Assembly: GCF_000224145.3 (NCBI RefSeq)
Contig: NC_020174.2
Coordinates: 1,781,056-1,845,055 of the forward strand
From: Ciona intestinalis
Lineage: Eukaryota; Chordata; Ascidiacea; Phlebobranchia; Cionidae
Length of the DNA stretch: 64,000 nt
Reading direction: 5' to 3'
In this document: positions 54,550 through 64,000 of the stretch, in pieces
Position numbering within the stretch: position 1 is the stretch's first letter
Layout: each line of letters opens with the position of its first letter
Notes under the pieces: generated by a model
Database searches by the model: none
Told to the model about the DNA's origin: nothing
Seen by the model: only the letters and a program-made list of their open reading frames with translations
Position numbers and translations under genes: made by a program

Positions 54550-55008
54550 ATGTCCAGATTGTGTTTAAGCCCTGTTACCAGGTGTCTACAATATGTTACC
54601 AACAATGCTATCCAGTCTAACAGTCGTAATATTTGTATCACAACTATTAAATTGGGAGTACCAAAGCATAGAAGATCTGCGGAACTACGAATGAGACGCA
54701 AGAATGCCTTAATAAAATATTACCCTCTGGTTAAATCATGGCACAATGTAGTGCCATGTGACAACTGCGGTGGCTACCATAAAAAATGGCATCTTTGCGG
54801 AACATGTTATGATCAGACACGGTTTGAAACTGAAGCGGTTCGTAAAGTGTTGCGCCACAACGGGGAGGAATTATCCGAAGAAACTGTTTTGAAATACAAA
54901 GATGATATTGTTGATGATTTAAACTTTAACAACCGTCGTGTTGTAAACATTGAAAATCGTGATCGGCCAGCTGGATGGTTTAGTTCAACATTATGGAATA
55001 AGAAATAA
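54550..55008 (+). CDS. MRPL32: Mitochondrial large-ribosomal-subunit protein bL32m
   Basis: A single exon of 152 residues. The N-terminal ~45 residues look like a mitochondrial presequence (MSRLCLSPVTRCLQYVTNN; Arg-rich, no acid). The mature part begins at VPKHRRSAELRMRRKN, the position where mammalian MRPL32 is cleaved and then shows VPKxRR-type sequence. A zinc-ribbon pair CDNC .. CGTC follows, then ENRDRPAGWF near the end, matching the human RDRKRPSWF tail. bL32m is a component of the mitoribosome large subunit; its processing by the m-AAA protease is known in yeast and mammals. The chosen ATG lies one base after a strong 3' splice site (TTTCCCTTCAG, ending 54548). Confidence 0.92.
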   Translation: MSRLCLSPVTRCLQYVTNNAIQSNSRNICITTIKLGVPKHRRSAELRMRRKNALIKYYPLVKSWHNVVPCDNCGGYHKKWHLCGTCYDQTRFETEAVRKVLRHNGEELSEETVLKYKDDIVDDLNFNNRRVVNIENRDRPAGWFSSTLWNKK

Positions 55009-55293
55009 TAGAATATATAGCCAGTATATTATGAGCAATGCACATTGAAAGTATTTACCAAGTTATTAATTAAATGGGGATTCTTAAGATTCATGCTGTT
55101 GCACCAATTCTTCCACTCCTACTCTAATCTATGCCTATTGTTTTGTTCTTTCAATATTTCATATTTGGTTACTAAGGATTTCCTTACTTGTACCAAAAGG
55201 ATAATGGTTAACACTTTTAATTTTTGTTTAAACCAACTTGCGTTTTACAGATTAGTTTACTTCATATTAACTAAATTTATTAAAAAGTGAAAA
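55009..55293 (+). other. Short MRPL32-GOLGA1 spacer
   Basis: Only 285 bp separate the MRPL32 stop from the GOLGA1 ATG. ATTAAA near 55069 is a weak poly(A) candidate. GCGTTTTACAG ending at 55250 is a good 3' splice site 43 bases before the GOLGA1 start. The 81-codon frame at 55045-55290 looks fortuitous. Confidence 0.5.
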
Positions 55294-58200
55294 ATGTTTA
55301 AAAAATTGCGACAAAAATTGGAGAGTGATGAAGTGGGTAACTCTCCTGGGAAAGATGGAATACGAAGAGATGACCGCAGACTGAGTTCTGCATCATGTAT
55401 GTTTTATGTCTAAATAATGTTCTACTGTATTTAAATACTCACTGTTAATTATATCACAAAGTTAAAAATAGGCAATAGCACAAGCTTTTGAATGGTAGTT
55501 ACTAGTTACTATGTACAAAGTTGGGGTTGAATAAGCTTGTGTTCAAAAATCAACCACAGGGAATACTGTTAATATTGAACAACAAAATTTTAGTATTTGT
55601 CGAAAAAACATAATTTGTTGGAGAAACTAACGTCATTAGATACGTACGATATTGACAAACTTCTACTTTTTTACAATATTTTGATTTTAAAACAGCAAGT
55701 GCATCGCGTCTTGCAGCATCAAATCTTGTACGAACTGATAGTTTGTCTTCACTTAATGGGTCAGAGGTAGAAATGGTAAGTCATTTGTACAAAAAATGAA
55801 TGTAATTTTGTTCTTAATAGACTAATCGTGTAGGTGGAAAAATGTTTATATTAGCATAACAATTAGCATAACATGGTGTTCTGTTTCATACACCTTGTGC
55901 TCAGTTATGAGTTCCCATATTTGTAACTTTGTGAGTGACTGTTTTTTCTTTAAGTCTAACAATTTAGACCACCCATCAGTGACCACTGAGTTGAAGGGAT
56001 TGATGTTAACTGTTAAGTGGCTGTTTTACCATGCGTTAAAATACCCTTGTCATAAATTTATACTTGTTGTATTTAATACAGCCATCAGATAGTTCTAGTA
56101 AAGAAGAGCTAAGTTCAATGTTGATCCATCGAACAACACAAGTTAAACGACTTGAAGTAAAACTTGCAGGTTTGTTATTTCACTGCATTTTGTTCAGCTT
56201 AATTCTTAACTTTTTTATTAACTCCTCATTTATTCATACAGTAATTGTTATAGTGTTAACTTGTAATATTTATAGTGAAATGTGTTATTACTGGAATTAA
56301 CAAAAGTTCAGGGCCCTTGACCTGTTAGTGTTCTAGGCTAAGGACTCTTGTCTTGCTAAACACAAGTTTTTAACAACTCTCTAATTTATCATTTTTACAA
56401 CACCTGCATTCTGATTTTCAAAAGTTATTCTTTTTAAGGGCGTGTTTTACAGTAATATTTTAGTAAAAAAATATCTATTGTTTTTTGTATGCTTATTGTA
56501 TTTCTGAGGTGAATTATGATTTCAAGGTTCTATAAAATGGTTAATCTAACCCAGTGGTTCCTTATATTGTATAAATTGTCAGTCATACATAAAGAAAAAT
56601 TATATGAAAAACTATCATCCACAAAGTTACAGACATGGTAACTTATAAGTGGACACGAGGTTTGACTGTTGTTGCCCCCTGCAGGTAAATAAGTAGCTTT
56701 TACTCATTTAGTAATACAAACTACTTTACCTACACTACAGAATATGGACAAACATTAAAAGAAAGATCACGAGAATGTGAGAAATTAACTTCTGCACTTG
56801 AGAAGCAACAAGATAATGCATTAAGAAAATTAAATGAATTAAATGAAACTTATACAAGAGATAAGAAAAGAAGTGAAGGAATAATATTGAAACTTGAAGA
56901 GACAGAAAAAGGACTTTCTACTAATGTTGAACGATTGGAAACGGTAAGACATTACGTATTCAAGGCTTAACTTAAACACTTAAAATATTTTACATTATTT
57001 CGTTCATTCTGCTGGAATCACACAATAGTGGAAAATAAACAGTTTACTATTGTTGTGTTTGGTATTTTTTTTATGTTTTTAGATATAATTTTTTTGTTTA
57101 AACAGATAAAAATAAATTTCTTATTATAGTGGTTACTGGTTCATAAACACTGGTTTAAACATCGTTTCTAATATTTGTGTTTTTTTAGGAAAATGAAAAA
57201 ATGAAAGAATCTATTGATAAATGGGAGAAAGAAAAAGAGGATTTTGAGCGGAAAAAAACAGAATTTTATGAAAAACGTGATAATTCTGAAGAATTACATG
57301 ACCTGCAAAACCAAGAACTTGCCAAACTAAAACACATGGTAGGTAGTTAAATCTGAAATGACTAAGTTGTGTAATTGTTGTAAAAATAAAATAATAATTT
57401 CTAATGGATAAAATCTCATCCTAAAAAAACTACAAACACATGCGACACAGCTGTAGCATAATGGGTGCCCGAGAAGCTATTATAATATATCACGCCCATT
57501 TTTGACATATTTTAGCACCCTGCTTTGGCATACAATAACTTATACCTTGCTGTTAAGTGTTTATACAAACAAGTAGAACCAAACTGTACTGCATTTGCCA
57601 AATTAATCAATGAAGTTCCCTATGTTTGATAAATATGACTATGAGCATAACTGCATTTTATCAACATCACTCGAGATTTTCCTCCAAGTTTAAAAATGTG
57701 ACTCTGTATCAATACGCAGAATATATTCTATTCCAGCTAGTGTTTGGTGTTTCCCACCCATATGGTAAACAACCATCATGACACTTTTACTGCTTTTATC
57801 AACAGTTGTTAAACAGTGAGAAGCAAGTAAAGGAATTACAAATTTCCCATGATGGAAACTTAGCTGAATTAATCCAATGTAGAGAAAGAAATGATGAACT
57901 TGAATCATTGCTATGTGCAACCAATAGTAAAGTGGAATTAATTGAAACAACATTACAACATACAACAACTGAAAAGTAAGATCAATATTTTTGCAACAGA
58001 TTAAAACATATGTTTTATGTTATATGAACATTTAATGCTGGTAATATTTTAATTATAATCTGCACTTTTTGTACAGATTTGTGTAGTTAGTTTGTAGTAG
58101 TTGTGTATGAATTGGTTCACGTAAAAAGTGTTTTTTGTTTATTTAATTACGTAATCACACCTACACTTTTGATGGAGCTTACCATGTAAATGTTACTTGA

Positions 58201-61200
58201 GTTTAGCCTACCAGGTTTAAAGCTTAATACTTTGACCATTTTGTCTGTGACACATAACCATTATTGCTCCAAGCCAGTAGTCACTAATGGGTTGTCCAAA
58301 TGGCAACTTCCAATGAAATAGTAAAATGTTTCAATTTTTTCAGAGAAATTTTGTCCGACTGCAAAGTGAAACATGAACTAGCGATAAAGAGTTTAACCTC
58401 TGAGAATTCAAACTTACGAGACAAACTTTCTTGTTTAGCTTTGGATCTACAAAAAGTGGGTTGATTTGTTTAATTAGAAATGTAGTTTGTAGTTAATAGG
58501 CGCCAAATCTGGGGTGGTGGGGTGGACATTACAATCCTAAAATTCAAACAAAAAACAATTTTTTTTACACATTCAACAATTTCAGCTAAATTTTATTCAA
58601 AAATTAGGCACCTAGTCCTTACTGTTTACCCTGCTGTTCTAAATGTTTGGCGCTCTTGGTTTTAGCTTTGTAGGTTACTGATTCCGAAACTTTCTGTTAT
58701 AGACTCGTAGTAGTTTATCTTCATTAGAAAACACGTACAGTAGCTTGGTAGAGAAATATGAAGGATTAAAACACAACAATGAATTTATGCTGGCAAAGGT
58801 TTGTATTTAGTTTGGTGGTAAACTTAACTATTAAAATTATTAGTGTTATTAACTTTTTAGTAGTACTTTTAGATATAACTTTTCTAGGGCTATAAACTTT
58901 TGTAATGGCAATCATAAAGTAGGCTACCTTATTAAAATCTCGTAATATTAGTCATTTTACATTAACAACCACAGTGAGTATTGCATATAGCTGTGAAATA
59001 CGTCACATTAGATAAATTGGCAGTCCACAAATTTTGTAATGTTTAATAAATTAGATAAAATTACTAATGTATTAAGCTTGCATCTTTACTTTGTAGTTTT
59101 CAGACATTTGCTTCATCAATTTAACTTGTGTTGTAGTTGTTTTGTGTGCCAATAATTAAAATATTTTTTATCTTTTTATTAACCAATGTGTGTATAACAG
59201 ACAAAAAGTGAAAATGCCGAGAGTGAAAGTTTAATTTCCCATCTACAAGAAAAGTTAAAGACATTGGAATTACGATCGCATACGGATAAACTACCACAGG
59301 ATGAAAGATTACAAGCTGTTATGGCAGATGTAGGTTTAGTTTACTATTTTATTTGTTTTCTGTGGCCATTAATAGTCCTAGAACATGGTATTGAGCAAAG
59401 TATCGCATTAAAGCCAGATCTGGCTCAAATGGATTAACTTTTGTTGTGGAAGTTTGTTGCTGTGGTCTGCCAGGTGTTACAGTTACACTAACAAAGGGAT
59501 TTTAAATTCCTTTTATATTATTGGAAAATCTACTTATTTAAATGAATTTGAATGTATAACTATTTTGAATTCATATCATTGCTTTTGTTGTAATTTTGTT
59601 TGAATATAATCTTGTAAGACTTTTTTTAATTTCTGCACCTTTTGTGACATGTTACGTTTAACTAACCTGTTTTTTTTTGTTTTATTAAGCGTTTGTCGCT
59701 TGAAAACAAGTTGGAAGAATCCCGTCAACAATTGTTGAATATTAAATCGACATGGTCCGATAAGATTAACTTATTGGAGAAACAAGTTTCAAATTTAAAT
59801 GCCAAAATATCTGAAGATCGGGAAGAAATTGCTCAAAAAGATGAAGAAATTGAAAGTTTAAAATCACAGATGAAGGAACAGGTTTGAATGATTATGTTGG
59901 TTTTGAAACATCTGAAATCTTTAGTCCAGTGGTTTTCCAACTAATGTGGTTCATTTAAAACTAGTTTCTGTTTATAATAAGATATTATTGAACAAGCTTT
60001 CTTAAACAAAAAGGTGGGATGCATGTNNGTAGGTTTAATCAAGCGGTGTACTTGTAACTTAACAAGTTTTTGGATCAAATGCTTGCGGAAATATTTAAAA
60101 TGCTCGAACAAACCTGTTCAAACAGGGAGGAAGCGATTAGTTAGAAACACAATCTTGTTTCACTGTATGTGAAACCCTTACAGCCGTATGGTAGACACTT
60201 GGTAAACAAAGTGTATCAAAAAATTGTCTGAAGTCAATAATTTTTGTAATGTTCGCCTGTAGTCAAAATTCACAACCCAAATATTTTTCAGGTTGCTGCA
60301 CTCAGTGAAGAACTGAACACTTGCAAAGTTCATAATGATGATCTGACCACGCACAACAATTCCATCTTGTTGCAAATATCTGAACTGGAAGCAAAGCTGA
60401 TTGAAATGGTAGAAATGTCATTTCTATTTTAACTTGAACTTGAAGTAATTAACCTTCACCTCCAGGAAACGATGCACGAGATGAAAATCTCGAAGATGAA
60501 ACAGCGAGAATCGGGGGTGATCGACGGGGCAAATGAGGTCGAGAGGAAACTGAGGATGGAGATTGAGAAGAGAATTGAAGAACGAGATCAAGCGAACGAT
60601 GATAGAGATCAGATGAAGGTAAAAGATAGATTTATTTAGTATTATCGTTTTTGCGTTGGTTATCTAAAACTTTTGGCGTTTGGCAACACTAATAAATATT
60701 GATGAAGTCTTGCCAGATGGCAGATGAAAGACAGAAATACACTACGTTTTTATACCAGCTTGTAAAATATTATTAACATTGCTTCGTCTCCACGTTTAAA
60801 CGTGCATAATTAACATTCCTGTAATTTTTTAGTATAAATTGTCTGATTTATTTTAGGTTCCCTGTTTATTGGACTTACATTAAGTCCGACAGCAACTGTT
60901 TAAAGTTTTTAACTTTTTATTTATTTTAGTCACAATGTGAGTTAAAGCAGCAAGAGTTTATGACGCGTGTCAATCAACTTGATGAGCAGGTGTCAACTCT
61001 ACAACAAGATATTGTGAACAAAGTGGTGAGATGATCATGTAATAAAAAGCTGTTGCATCTTTAAATAAATGGCCAATAAAAAATAATTATTGGTGCTTAC
61101 TTTACATTTTATAAACTTTAGCAATATATACAACCCAACAGGTGCTGAAACTTCATATTTTTTAATTTAATCTTGTTTAGAATGAAATACAAAGCAAGGA

Positions 61201-63876
61201 ACGGCTAAATAGTGAAATGCTCAAATCTATGGAGGATTTACGTAAGAATCGCGATGATGTGAAAGAGAAATTGGAAGAAAACTTAAATTTGGTGAAAGAA
61301 ACGTGTCAACAACTTGAAATATCTCAACAGCATGTTACAACTCTGCAAGGAGGTATGTAGACATGGAAACAGTATATACATTAATTAAATATCACTAACT
61401 TAAATTTCCCACATGTACCACTTTATTATCAATAAATATATCTACCCAAAATTTATTTAAATACATGGGGGATTACCTATTTTATGTGTAGCTGACAAAT
61501 CAGACAACATATAGATATATGTAACAAGCAAATGTCATTAAGTGTCTTACTCAAGGGCTCATATGCCCACAATGGTAGCAGCATGCTAAAGACAGTGACC
61601 TTAACTAACCACTGTGTCATGGACATGGCACCAAACACCGAGCAGTTATAGAAATATATTCCTTGATGAAGTCTTGCCAAATGGCAGACAAAAAGTAGCA
61701 AATACACCATGTTTTTTATACCAGATAAGTCGTTAAAAGATTATTTTTATTGTGCCTGGTAGCAGAAGTAACAGAATAGTTATTGAGAATTATTCTTATT
61801 TTTATATAATATTTCAATAGAGGTGGCCGCATTGAACGATAAGCTCAATCAGGTGAGGAAAGAAAATGAATCTTCATCATCGGAGGTACAGAGGACATCG
61901 GATCAACTTAATGAGATTGAGGAACAATTAAAACAGTCACAAAGTTTATTGGATGCAAAAGATGAGGAGATACTTCAACTTAATAATCAGGTGAATATTA
62001 GTGGGGTGGGGTAAGATAGGACACCTTTTTAAACTATTTTCTTATCCCAGTTGGTGGTAAACAAAAAAAATTCAAAGGATTATAAAACCGTATCCTTACA
62101 ACTCTCATAGACTAATGTTAATTGTTTAAAACATGGTCAGGATATTTGGAATATATATATATATTATGTGCTAAAGGTTTCCCATCTCCCCCCTACTGTA
62201 TAACAAACACAAGTTTTCATATTCTGGCTGTAATGTTAGGGGTGTGGGGTGAAGTGAAACCCTACTTTTTACAATAGGGGTGACATTATGTGTTTTATCA
62301 CCCTGCTTAAAAATGTTTTACTCTGGTGTTAAGTGTCTAAACAAACTAGCAGAGTCAAATTTAAAAGTTTGTATGACTCTATCTATATACAAATTATGAT
62401 TTTTTCGCTGGTATGCGTAGTTATATAAACGTTGTTATTGAAGGCTGATGGTTTGAAACACACGATGGAAGCAAGGTCTGTAGAGTTGTTGGAATGTAAA
62501 GAAGAAATCGCTTATTTAAAGGTAATCAAAGGTCTCATTATAAAACTACAGTGAAAAGGAGGTGTTTTAAATGGTATTTATATATATAAGAAAAATTGGA
62601 AATGGTTGAAATCATTATTTTTAAAAGATAACTTACAAGTACTTTAGTACTGCAGTAGACCCTGATTTTGCTGATATACTTAATCACAAACCTTAACAAA
62701 TGAGTAGTGGGTCAAGTGGCAAATTTATAAATTTGAATACTACTGCTTTGCTTACAAGTTACCACTATTGTAATTTTATGGGTGAATAGTTTTTCATTTG
62801 TTTGGAATGTGTGTCTGACAATTTTGATAACCCACTAGGTTAAAGCGCTTGCCTTAACTGTCTTGCATAAGAATGCATGTGCCCACAATGCTAGTAGCAC
62901 CCAGCACTAAATCGAAACCTACTTGGTTAGAAGCAGACGTGCAAACCATATAATAATTTGTATTACAGAACAACCAAGTAGAGGGTGGTGAAGAAGTTGA
63001 TTTACTTCGAGCCGACCACGCAAGGTTGCAGGAAAGACTCACAGAGCGTGAAAGGCAACTTAAACTGACACAACAACGACTCAATGACGTGAAAAAAACT
63101 TTACAAAAGGAATTGGTGAGTATTGCTATACAATTATATTGTTCAATATGAACATGTATATAAGCAGTGTTACCTTATATTTCTGTTTTTAACCAGGGAA
63201 AAAATTAATCTTAGCAAAGATTAATTGTGTAAAATTATCTTTTGATTGGTGATTCTTTTTTTTAATCTTAATCAAACAAAACCAAATACAAGTATGGAAA
63301 AAATTGTGGGTTCGCTGCATATGTACCTAACATGGTATGCAGGGTGTGCATGCATTCTTGGAGTAGGTTAGGGGCACCTTGTATGAGGGGCCTACATAAT
63401 TAGCTGTTCATACTATAAAATAGTAATTAGTATGTCATCTGTACAGAATTGGTTCAATTTAACAAGTTACGGTAATAACGTGAGGTATAGACTTCTAAAA
63501 ACCCTGATTTTTTAAAAGTTCCTTGGTAGCTGTGGTGTAGCCTAGTCGTAATTGTGATCTGTAGCCAACATGTATGCAACTTATTTGTCTTCCCAGTTAT
63601 ACAAGATTATTTTCCCAGAGCAAACAGCAAGGAGAAGCAAGCCACCCTCGAAAACGTTCGTCTTCGCGGCCAAGAGACGGAATATCTGCCTCACATAACC
63701 ATAACTCCAACCAACATAATGGAATTACATTAGAACCAGAAGCTGATCCTCTCCCATCTTTCCTTGCTGGTAAAGTATCATTAGATGATCCTTCATTAAG
63801 TGAAGATCAAAAAGATGTCGTCAGCAAATATCTTAAACACGTCGTGCTCCGATTTCTTTCATGTGGACAATCAGAG
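55294..63876 (+). CDS. GOLGA1: Golgin-97 (GOLGA1), GRIP-domain coiled-coil protein, 3' end outside window
   Basis: Exons: 55294-55396, 55696-55775, 56082-56169, 56741-56943, 57189-57338, 57806-57975, 58344-58455, 58703-58798, 59201-59329, 59690-59881, 60292-60408, 60466-60618, 60930-61025, 61181-61352, 61821-61990, 62444-62521, 62969-63115, 63619-63876. They give 838 residues in frame. The N-terminus MFKKLRQKLESDE, then SSSKEELSSMLIHRTTQVKRLEVKL, matches golgin-97 (MFAKLKKKI; SSSREDLSSQLLRR). A long coiled coil follows, then NDVKKTLQKEL, and YLKHVVLRFLSCGQSE starts the GRIP domain with its invariant Tyr. GRIP domains bind Arl1-GTP at the trans-Golgi, where golgin-97 captures endosome-derived vesicles with its N-terminus. 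The remaining GRIP residues and stop codon lie beyond the window. Human golgin-97 has 767 residues, so this one is somewhat longer. Confidence 0.94.
55868..56040 (-). repeat. SINE copy in GOLGA1 intron 2
   Basis: Read on +: GTGTTCTGTTTCATACACCT, GCTCAGTTATGAGTTCCCAT, TTGTAACTTTGTGAGTGACT, TAACAATTTAGACCACCCAT, CAGTGACCACTGAGTTGAAG. This is a well preserved antisense body. Confidence 0.75.
56560..56690 (+). repeat. SINE body fragment in GOLGA1 intron 3
   Basis: TTGTATAAATTGTCAGTCAT, ATCCACAAAGTTACAGACAT, GGTAACTTATAAGTGGACAC and GACTGTTGTTGCCCCCTGCA in sense order. Confidence 0.6.
57430..57620. repeat. Dispersed repeat shared by two GOLGA1 introns
   Basis: The string CACCCTGCTTTGGCATACAA, then GCTGTTAAGTGTTTATACAA and ACAAGTAGAACCAAA, recurs diverged at about 62305-62365 (CACCCTGCTTAAAAATGTTT, GTGTTAAGTGTCTAAACAAA, CTAGCAGAGTCAAA). 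A possible inverse piece is at about 7225-7260. Family not known to me. Confidence 0.5.
60694..60765. repeat. ~65 bp dispersed repeat, copy 1
   Basis: TTGATGAAGTCTTGCCAGAT GGCAGATGAAAGACAG .. TTTTATACCAG. The same string recurs at 61666-61730 two introns later (TTGATGAAGTCTTGCCAAAT .. TTTTTTATACCAG). Confidence 0.7.
61510..61640 (-). repeat. SINE head copy in GOLGA1 intron 14
   Basis: Read on +: AAGTGTCTTACTCAAGGGCT, CATATGCCCACAATGGTAGC, AGCATGCTAAAGACAGTGAC, TTAACTAACCACTGTGTCAT. This is the inverse of the tRNA-like head with its A-box region at the right. Copy 2 of the 65 bp repeat adjoins it at 61666. Confidence 0.65.
61995..62205. mobile_element. MITE, near full length, in GOLGA1 intron 15
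   Basis: Left end TAGTGGGGTGGGGTAAGATA, starting only about 5 bases past the donor at 61990/61991. Core GTTGGTGGTAAACAAAAAAA, GATTATAAAACCGTATCCTT, ATAGACTAATGTTAATTGTT, ACATGGTCAGGATATTTGGA. Right end CCCATCTCCCCCCTACTGTA. Confidence 0.85.
62735..62945 (-). repeat. SINE copy in GOLGA1 intron 16
   Basis: Read on +: TTGCTTACAAGTTACCACTA, TGTAATTTTATGGGTGAATA, GACAATTTTGATAACCCACT, CTGTCTTGCATAAGAATGCA, GTGCCCACAATGCTAGTAGC. It is an antisense head and body, ending about 20 bases before the next exon. Confidence 0.7.
63116..63618 (+). other. GOLGA1 intron 17, no feature seen
   Basis: No repeat copy with clear boundaries was recognised. Two 3' splice sites compete: TTGTCTTCCCAG ending 63597 and TTATTTTCCCAG ending 63618. 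Only the second keeps the GRIP reading frame with the preceding phase-0 donor. Confidence 0.5.
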
Positions 63877-64000
63877 GTAATGTGCAAACATGAGGGTCAC
63901 ATGCATTTTGCTAATTGTTGCTTAAATTTCTTTACAGTGCTTTTACAAGTTTTTATTATGTAGTGTCTAATTTAAGTTCAGAACATCTAACATAATAAAT

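Noticed and set aside
63574-63618. Upstream acceptor at 63597 as the start of GOLGA1 exon 18
   Set aside because: Joining it to the phase-0 donor at 63115 would shift out of the GRIP frame; the acceptor ending 63618 fits.

Overview
The window is eukaryotic, AT-rich and gene-dense. It carries nine protein-coding genes with short GT..AG introns, plus many small dispersed repeats. The proteins are chordate orthologs (RABGAP1, SAPCD2, UNC93A-like, DAP3/MRPS29, iodothyronine deiodinase, FKBP15, an adhesion-type 7TM receptor, MRPL32, golgin-97). Compact introns, tRNA-derived SINEs ending in ATTC-type tails, and abundant ~200 bp palindromic MITEs fit an ascidian, most likely Ciona. Every exon chain below was read by hand from splice signals and frame continuity; the seven multi-exon chains keep frame throughout.

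Layout. 549-8337 (+): 3' two thirds of RABGAP1, a Rab GTPase-activating protein. 8338-12063: non-coding, with MITEs and a block duplicated on both sides of a 50-N gap that looks like an assembly artefact. 12064-17974 (+): SAPCD2. 17975-21956: gene-poor, with a cluster of CRE-like TACGTCA/TGACGTCA words and one doubtful two-exon small ORF. 21957-24797 (+): UNC93A-like 12-TM protein. 25764-27053 (-): intronless DAP3 (mitoribosomal uS29m). 27314-28870: one inverted-repeat element with a second TIR element inserted in its arm, the inner one filled by ~22 copies of a ~32 bp satellite. 29457-30955 (-): deiodinase selenoprotein with in-frame TGA and a recognisable SECIS element. 32195-44722 (+): complete 27-exon FKBP15, one intron of which holds a hAT element with a perfect 8 bp target-site duplication. 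46836-52549 (+): adhesion-GPCR-like receptor with a very short N-terminus. 53838-54409: foldback element. 54550-55008 (+): MRPL32. 55294-63876 (+): GOLGA1/golgin-97, running off the right edge inside its GRIP domain.

The genes do not form one pathway. RABGAP1, FKBP15 and golgin-97 act in membrane traffic (Rab inactivation, early endosome/actin, trans-Golgi tethering). DAP3 and MRPL32 are mitoribosomal proteins. From memory, the human orthologs of RABGAP1, GOLGA1, FKBP15 and SAPCD2 all lie on 9q32-q34, so the block looks like a retained piece of an ancestral chordate linkage group.

Most unusual points: (1) the deiodinase with Sec codon, SECIS and poly(A) signals all visible; (2) a MITE family whose terminal inverted repeat reads as a 5' splice site at one end and a 3' splice site at the other, and which fills several short introns; (3) the nested transposon with internal satellite; (4) the gap-flanking duplication.
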